Shown in pieces: positions 5,747 through 9,217 of a stretch of 9,217 bases of DNA. How positions within the stretch are numbered: position 1 is the stretch's first letter; the number at the start of each line of letters is the position of its first letter. This stretch comes from Chloroflexota bacterium. Lineage in GTDB: Bacteria > Chloroflexota > Dehalococcoidia > Tepidiformales > Tepidiformaceae. The position numbers and the translations under genes are program-made. The notes beneath the pieces were generated by a model. That model was given only the letters and a program-made list of their open reading frames with translations. It had not been told where the DNA came from and searched no databases. The stretch lies in the NCBI GenBank assembly GCA_025350285.1, contig JANXYE010000201.1, positions 1-9,217 of the forward strand, read 5' to 3'.

Positions 5747-7492
5747 GTGGCGAAGACGAGGAAGCTCTGTTCGTGGGATTGCGAGCCCGGGTCCGGCGCA
5801 ACGCTGTTTACGACCGGTAACGTGAACGAAGTCCTACCGGGTGTGATCCGACCGCTCTACGCCGACCTCTGCAAGGACTGGGATTACCGCTGGGTGAAGC
5901 GCGTCGTCGAGACGCTCGGGGTGGCGGACCAGGTCGTGGTCGAACCGCCGCCGTTCTTCACCCTGCTCGGATTCTTCGGCGGCCGCTGGGCGGTCAACGT
6001 CTCGCTTTCGCTGGAGTTGAGCGCTTCGTACGAAGTCGGCGAAGGCAGTGCGATGCTCACCCAGTTCTTCGAAGGCGGCGACGCGGTCACCTCCGGGGCG
6101 GCCGGGGACAAGGCGCGGGCGGCGGCGGCGAACGCCATCATCAACGACAGCTGGGCGAACATCGGGAAGATCGAGCGGTCGAACGACCGGCTTTCGCGGG
6201 CGAGTGCGTCGGCCGCGCGGAAGCGGCGGCTGCATGCGCTCAGCAACCAGCAGCTCGTGGACCTCGTCGAAGCAAACACCGAACTCATGGGCGAACTTTT
6301 CGAGGGCCACTTCTATGTCACTGTCGGCGGCGGGGATTTCGCCGCGCGCCTAACGGGCCTCCTTGCCCAACACTGCTTCAAGGGTAACGCCGGTCGCGTC
6401 CCCCCCGACTGGGTCACCACCCTCACCAGCGCCCTCCGTGGGGTCGAAAGCGCGAAGCCGGGCGAAGGCATCTGGGACCTGAGCCGCCTCATCGCGGGCC
6501 GCAAGTCGCTCGCTAATATGTTCCCGGCGCTCACCACCGAGCAGATCCTGACGCGACTCGCCGCTCCGCCGGATGGCGACTGGGAGGCCCTCTCCGTCGC
6601 CTACAGGGCGTTCATCCGCGAGTACGGCTGGCGCGGCTATCGCGAAAGCGACCCCTCGACGCCGACCTGGGACGAAGCGCCGGGCTTCGTCATCGGGGCG
6701 ATCAAGTCGGACCTGGCGGCGCCCGCGAGCGCCAACCCATATGCCCGTGAGGAGGCGGCGGCGAAGGCGCGGGAACGGCTCGAAGCACGCGTCTTCGCGA
6801 AAGTACCGGCGAACGCTCGAAAGGCGTTCGAGCGCCATCTCCGGCTCACGCAAGCGTTGGCGAAGAGCCGCGAGGGGATGAAGGCAACCTGGGCGCGAGC
6901 CTCGCGGAACTATCGCGCCCCGCTGCTTGAACTCGGACGGCGGTCGTCGGCCGAGGGCATCCTCGGAGCGGCGGAGGACATCTGGTTCCTCCGCTGGAGC
7001 GAGGTTCAGGCCGCCGGGGCTGGCACGCTCGAAGCGAAGGCGGCGAAGAAGGCGGTTGAATCGCGCAGGGCGGAATACGCAAAGCTGCAGGAGTTCAACC
7101 TCCCGGATGGCGTCTTCACCTGGCCGGCGGACCTCGTGCCGATCGAAACGGCGGCTACTTCGAAGCTCACGGAGTTCAAGGGCCTGGCCGTCAGCGCGGG
7201 CGTGGCGACCGGTAAGGCGCGCGTGATCCTCGACGCGTCCGACGATTCGCACATCGAGCCCGGCGAGATCCTGGTCGCGCCGGTGACCGATGCCCCCTGG
7301 ACGCCGCTGTTCATTCCGGCGGCGGCGGTGGTTGTGGAGATGGGCGGCGTGCTCAGCCATGCGGCAACGGTCGCGCGGGAGTTCGGCATCCCCGCCGTCT
7401 CCGGGATCAAGGACGCCACGAAGATCCTCAGGACCGGTCAGCTGCTCCGGGTGGACGGGAACACTGGTACCGTCACAATTCTTTCCCGGTAA
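5747..7492 (+). CDS. PEP-utilizing enzyme swivel-domain protein lacking an ATP-grasp domain
   Basis: This 581-residue protein carries a C-terminal phosphohistidine swivel domain of the PEP synthase/PPDK type (about residues 485-581). The motif GGVLSHAATVARE places the phosphorylatable His at residue 538, followed by FGIPAVSGI and a GTVTIL end. Near the N-terminus, TTGNVNEVLPGVIRPLY (22-38) resembles the linker after the ATP-binding domain in rifampin phosphotransferase-like proteins. The middle is long and helical (many Ala/Glu/Arg). No ATP-grasp domain and no PEP-binding TIM barrel are recognisable. In this superfamily the swivel His shuttles phosphate between separate active sites, so the protein would need a partner, or has another role. 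The GTG start has a strong ribosome site and no other upstream start fits. It is 22 bp after SDR 1 and 42 bp before SDR 2. The swivel domain is clear; the reaction and substrate are unknown. Confidence 0.88.
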   Translation: MAKTRKLCSWDCEPGSGATLFTTGNVNEVLPGVIRPLYADLCKDWDYRWVKRVVETLGVADQVVVEPPPFFTLLGFFGGRWAVNVSLSLELSASYEVGEGSAMLTQFFEGGDAVTSGAAGDKARAAAANAIINDSWANIGKIERSNDRLSRASASAARKRRLHALSNQQLVDLVEANTELMGELFEGHFYVTVGGGDFAARLTGLLAQHCFKGNAGRVPPDWVTTLTSALRGVESAKPGEGIWDLSRLIAGRKSLANMFPALTTEQILTRLAAPPDGDWEALSVAYRAFIREYGWRGYRESDPSTPTWDEAPGFVIGAIKSDLAAPASANPYAREEAAAKARERLEARVFAKVPANARKAFERHLRLTQALAKSREGMKATWARASRNYRAPLLELGRRSSAEGILGAAEDIWFLRWSEVQAAGAGTLEAKAAKKAVESRRAEYAKLQEFNLPDGVFTWPADLVPIETAATSKLTEFKGLAVSAGVATGKARVILDASDDSHIEPGEILVAPVTDAPWTPLFIPAAAVVVEMGGVLSHAATVAREFGIPAVSGIKDATKILRTGQLLRVDGNTGTVTILSR

Positions 7493-7494
7493 GA

Positions 7495-7510
7495 TTGGCC
7501 GGTCAGCCAA
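7495..7510. promoter_or_regulatory. Palindrome upstream of SDR 2 (candidate operator)
   Basis: TTGGCCGGTCAGCCAA is a 5-bp inverted repeat (TTGGC/GCCAA) around six bases, located just after the PEP-utilizer stop and 24 bases before the SDR 2 ATG. It shares the pattern TGGCCG-N-TC-N-GCCA-N-CAA with the element at 4908-4923, including bases outside the arms. Confidence 0.5.
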
Positions 7511-7534
7511 CAAACACTACAGGAGAACAATCCC

Positions 7535-8308
7535 ATGGAACTCGGTCTCAAGGGTAAGAAAGCAATTGTCACCGGCGGCAGCCGGGGGCTCGGACGTGCG
7601 ATCGCGGAGTCGCTGGCGCGTGAAGGCGCCACCGTCGTCATCTGCGCACGCAGCGCCGACGGCGTAAAAAGCGCCGTCGATTCAGCGAAGGCAGCGGGCC
7701 TCAGTATCACCGGCGACGCGATCGCGGTGGGCGACACGGACGAATTCGAAAACTGGGTCAAGGCGACCTGCGAGAAGCTCGGCGGGCTCGACATCCTCGT
7801 GAGCAACACGAGCGCCGGCGGCGGGGGCAGCCGCGAAGGCTGGAAGCAGCACTTCGAAGTCGATGTCATGGGCGCCGTGCGCAGCGTGGACGCAGCCCGG
7901 CCGTTCCTCGAGAAGGGCAAGAATCCGAACATCCTGATCATCAACACAACGGCCTCTGTGGAGGCGTTCCCGCCCCCGCCGGCCACCGGAATGGGCGCCT
8001 ATGGGCCGATGAAGGCCGCGCTCCTGAACTACGCAAACGCGGCCTCACAGGCGTTGGCCGGCAAGGGCATCCGCGTGAACTCGGTCTCCCCCGGCCCGAC
8101 CTACTTCGAGGGCGGCCCTTGGGCGAACATCGAAAAGGCGATGCCGCCCTTCTTCGAGATGATCAAGGCCGGCGAGCCGATGGGCCGCCTCGGCGCCGCG
8201 TCGGATATCGCGAACGCCGCGACCTTCCTCGTGAGCGACGCCGCGAGCTTCATCACCGGCATCAACATGGTCGTCGATGGCGGCTACACGAAGCGGGTCA
8301 ACTTCTAG
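7535..8308 (+). CDS. SDR-family oxidoreductase 2 with non-canonical active-site surroundings
   Basis: This is a short-chain dehydrogenase/reductase of 257 residues. The cofactor motif TGGSRGLG is at 13-20, followed by CARS (37-40) at the end of the second strand, a pattern seen in NADP-preferring members (inference). The catalytic Tyr156 and Lys160 are present in YGPMK, and the C-terminus ends in the usual MVVDGGYTKRVNF. Three features depart from the classical plan. NNAG is replaced by SNTSAG (90-95). The conserved proton-relay Asn position reads VDVMG, with Asp. The nearest Ser (141, in NTTASVEAFPPPPATG) is 15 rather than 13 residues from Tyr, with a proline-rich insertion between. AGGAG at 7521-7525 supports the ATG. 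It is 42 bp after the PEP-utilizer gene and probably in the same transcript. Annotation as 3-oxoacyl-ACP reductase would be over-interpretation. Confidence 0.9.
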   Translation: MELGLKGKKAIVTGGSRGLGRAIAESLAREGATVVICARSADGVKSAVDSAKAAGLSITGDAIAVGDTDEFENWVKATCEKLGGLDILVSNTSAGGGGSREGWKQHFEVDVMGAVRSVDAARPFLEKGKNPNILIINTTASVEAFPPPPATGMGAYGPMKAALLNYANAASQALAGKGIRVNSVSPGPTYFEGGPWANIEKAMPPFFEMIKAGEPMGRLGAASDIANAATFLVSDAASFITGINMVVDGGYTKRVNF

Positions 8309-8312
8309 CCCT

Positions 8313-8350
8313 CACCCCCGGCCCCTCTCCCGACTTCGCGGGAGAGGGGA
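8313..8350. repeat. Dispersed hairpin repeat, copy 2, between SDR 2 and the ThuA-like gene
   Basis: Arms CCCCTCTCCCG (8322-8332) and CGGGAGAGGGG (8339-8349) form a perfect 11-bp stem with a six-base loop, starting 13 bases after the SDR 2 stop. This is the style of the C-rich intergenic hairpin repeats scattered in many GC-rich genomes. No T-run follows, so it may attenuate transcription or protect mRNA ends but is not a classic terminator. A related copy lies at 4781-4817. Confidence 0.7.
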
Positions 8351-8369
8351 GACGGAAGCATCCTGCGAG

Positions 8370-8385
8370 CCGGCCCTGAGGCCGG
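8370..8385. repeat. Short inverted repeat in the SDR 2-ThuA gap
   Basis: CCGGCC (8370-8375), loop CTGA, GGCCGG (8380-8385) make a perfect 6-bp GC stem just after the larger hairpin. The two could act together as a transcription-attenuating or mRNA-stabilising structure. There is no T-tract. Confidence 0.4.
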
Positions 8386-8427
8386 ACCGCCTTCGAGCGT
8401 GGCCGAGTTAAGCGGAGGGAGCTGATC

Positions 8428-9162
8428 ATGGGACGCGTCAATGCGTACCTGGTTGCCGGGGGCAAGTACCACGACATCAACTTCGCGCGGCTGGAGCTGT
8501 TGAAGCTGCTCCACGACGATGAGGACATCCGCGTGCGCGTCGGCGAGGACTACCGGGACAGCGAGGCCATCGCCGCGGCGGACTTCCTCGTCTCCTACAC
8601 CTGCGATGTGCGTCCAACGGAAGCAGAGCAGGACGCACTCCACGATTATGTCGCGTCTGGGCACCGCTGGCTGGCGCTACATGGGACGAACAGCGCGCTC
8701 GACTTCACGCCCAGCGGTGTGGACAGCCCGCGCTGCTTCCCGAAGTTCGTCGAGACGCTGGGCAGCCAGTTCATCGCCCACCCGCCGATCATGCCGTACA
8801 CGGTGAAAACAGCCGCGCCAGACCATCCGCTCGTCTCCGGCGTGGGCGAATTCGAGGTCGATGACGAACTCTACCTGAGCGAGATGCACGGCGAGTTCGA
8901 GCCGCTCCTGGTAACGCACTTCAACGGCGAAGCGAAGGGCTTCGTCGAGGCCGACTGGCACTCGGACGAGCCGCGGACCGTTGCCTACCTGCACCCGGTG
9001 GGCCAGGGGATGGTCTACTACAACACGCTCGGGCACTGCCGCGGCAAGTACGACATGCAGCCACTCGTCGATGTCTACCCGAAGCGGGAACTCGGCGCCT
9101 GGGCCACGCCGCAGTACTACGAGCTCCTCCGCCGGGGCATCGCCTGGGCCAAGGGCGGCTGA
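8428..9162 (+). CDS. ThuA-like domain protein (class I glutamine-amidotransferase-like fold)
   Basis: This 244-residue protein fits the ThuA family, a glutamine-amidotransferase-like fold named after a trehalose-utilisation protein and common beside oxidoreductases. Supporting features in order are the N-terminal strand with GGKYHD (11-16), ADFLVSYTCDVRPTEAEQDAL (51-71), a YVASGHRWLALHG segment (74-86, the family's conserved glycine-rich strand ending in LHG), FIAHPP (115-120), HPLVSGVGEFEVDDELY (133-149) and the late GQGMVYYNTLGH (192-203). There is no signal peptide. A strong GGAGGGAG (8414-8421) lies six bases before the ATG. It is 119 bp downstream of SDR 2, separated by hairpin repeats, so it may be in the same transcript at a different level or have its own promoter. 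Members are often annotated as acting on sugars; the substrate here is unknown. Confidence 0.85.
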   Translation: MGRVNAYLVAGGKYHDINFARLELLKLLHDDEDIRVRVGEDYRDSEAIAAADFLVSYTCDVRPTEAEQDALHDYVASGHRWLALHGTNSALDFTPSGVDSPRCFPKFVETLGSQFIAHPPIMPYTVKTAAPDHPLVSGVGEFEVDDELYLSEMHGEFEPLLVTHFNGEAKGFVEADWHSDEPRTVAYLHPVGQGMVYYNTLGHCRGKYDMQPLVDVYPKRELGAWATPQYYELLRRGIAWAKGG

Positions 9163-9199
9163 GTTCCGAGTGGCCCGAGGAAGAGACTCGCAGGAGCCC

Positions 9200-9217
9200 G
9201 GCCCCCTCTGTGGGGCC
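9200..9217. terminator. GC hairpin at the right edge (possible terminator, incomplete)
   Basis: GGCCCC, loop CTCTGT, GGGGCC form a perfect stem 38 bases after the ThuA-like stop. The window ends at the hairpin base, so whether a T-run follows cannot be seen. Confidence 0.35.

Noticed and set aside
6350..7513. 387-codon minus-strand open frame opposite the PEP-utilizer gene
   Set aside because: It is Arg-rich with no family motif and lies fully opposite a gene with a conserved swivel domain.
8322..8349. Strong hairpin as an intrinsic terminator after SDR 2
   Set aside because: No T-run follows on either strand, and it matches a repeat that also occurs inside a gene.
1..9217. CRISPR array, tRNA/rRNA, transposase or toxin-antitoxin genes
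   Set aside because: Reading through the window showed no regularly spaced repeats, no tRNA-like cloverleaf and no matching protein motifs.

Overview
The window is GC-rich, densely coding bacterial DNA with Shine-Dalgarno starts. It holds two blocks that point away from a regulatory gap at 3888-4140. The combination of an AcoX-containing 2-oxo-acid/acetoin dehydrogenase operon, several short-chain dehydrogenases (SDRs), an orphan PEP-utilizer swivel protein and a ThuA-like protein would fit a GC-rich soil or water heterotroph, for example a Chloroflexota/Dehalococcoidia-like or actinobacterial lineage. That placement is inference; no rRNA or other marker gene is present.

Left block (minus strand, 3887 down to 1): E1 alpha (acoA-like), E1 beta (acoB-like), AcoX (NAD-kinase/diacylglycerol-kinase-like fold) and the N-terminal 289 residues of a lipoyl acyltransferase E2 (acoC-like) that runs off the left edge. 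Spacing is 44 bp, 3 bp and an 11-bp overlap, so this is one operon. AcoX is the best reason to read it as an acetoin dehydrogenase complex rather than pyruvate or branched-chain dehydrogenase. The E2 has one lipoyl domain followed by two tandem E3/E1-binding domains, which is unusual. E3 is not in the window.

Centre (3888-4140): a divergent intergenic region with a 15-bp tandem repeat, a third inverted box and an extended -10-like hexamer, just upstream of a TetR-family regulator (4141-4842). The regulator probably controls itself and perhaps the divergent operon.

Right block (plus strand, 4936-9162): SDR 1 (3-hydroxybutyrate-dehydrogenase-like), a 581-residue PEP-utilizer swivel protein with a GTG start and no ATP-grasp domain, SDR 2 with a non-canonical active site, and a ThuA-like protein. 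The two SDR genes are each preceded by a closely similar short palindrome (TGGCCG-N-TC-N-GCCA core), a candidate shared operator. A dispersed CTCTCCCG-N4-CGCGGGAG hairpin repeat occurs twice: between SDR 2 and the ThuA-like gene, and inside the 3' end of the TetR gene, where it encodes the C-terminal tail. The substrate of the right block cannot be read from sequence. No RNA genes, CRISPR arrays or transposases were seen.
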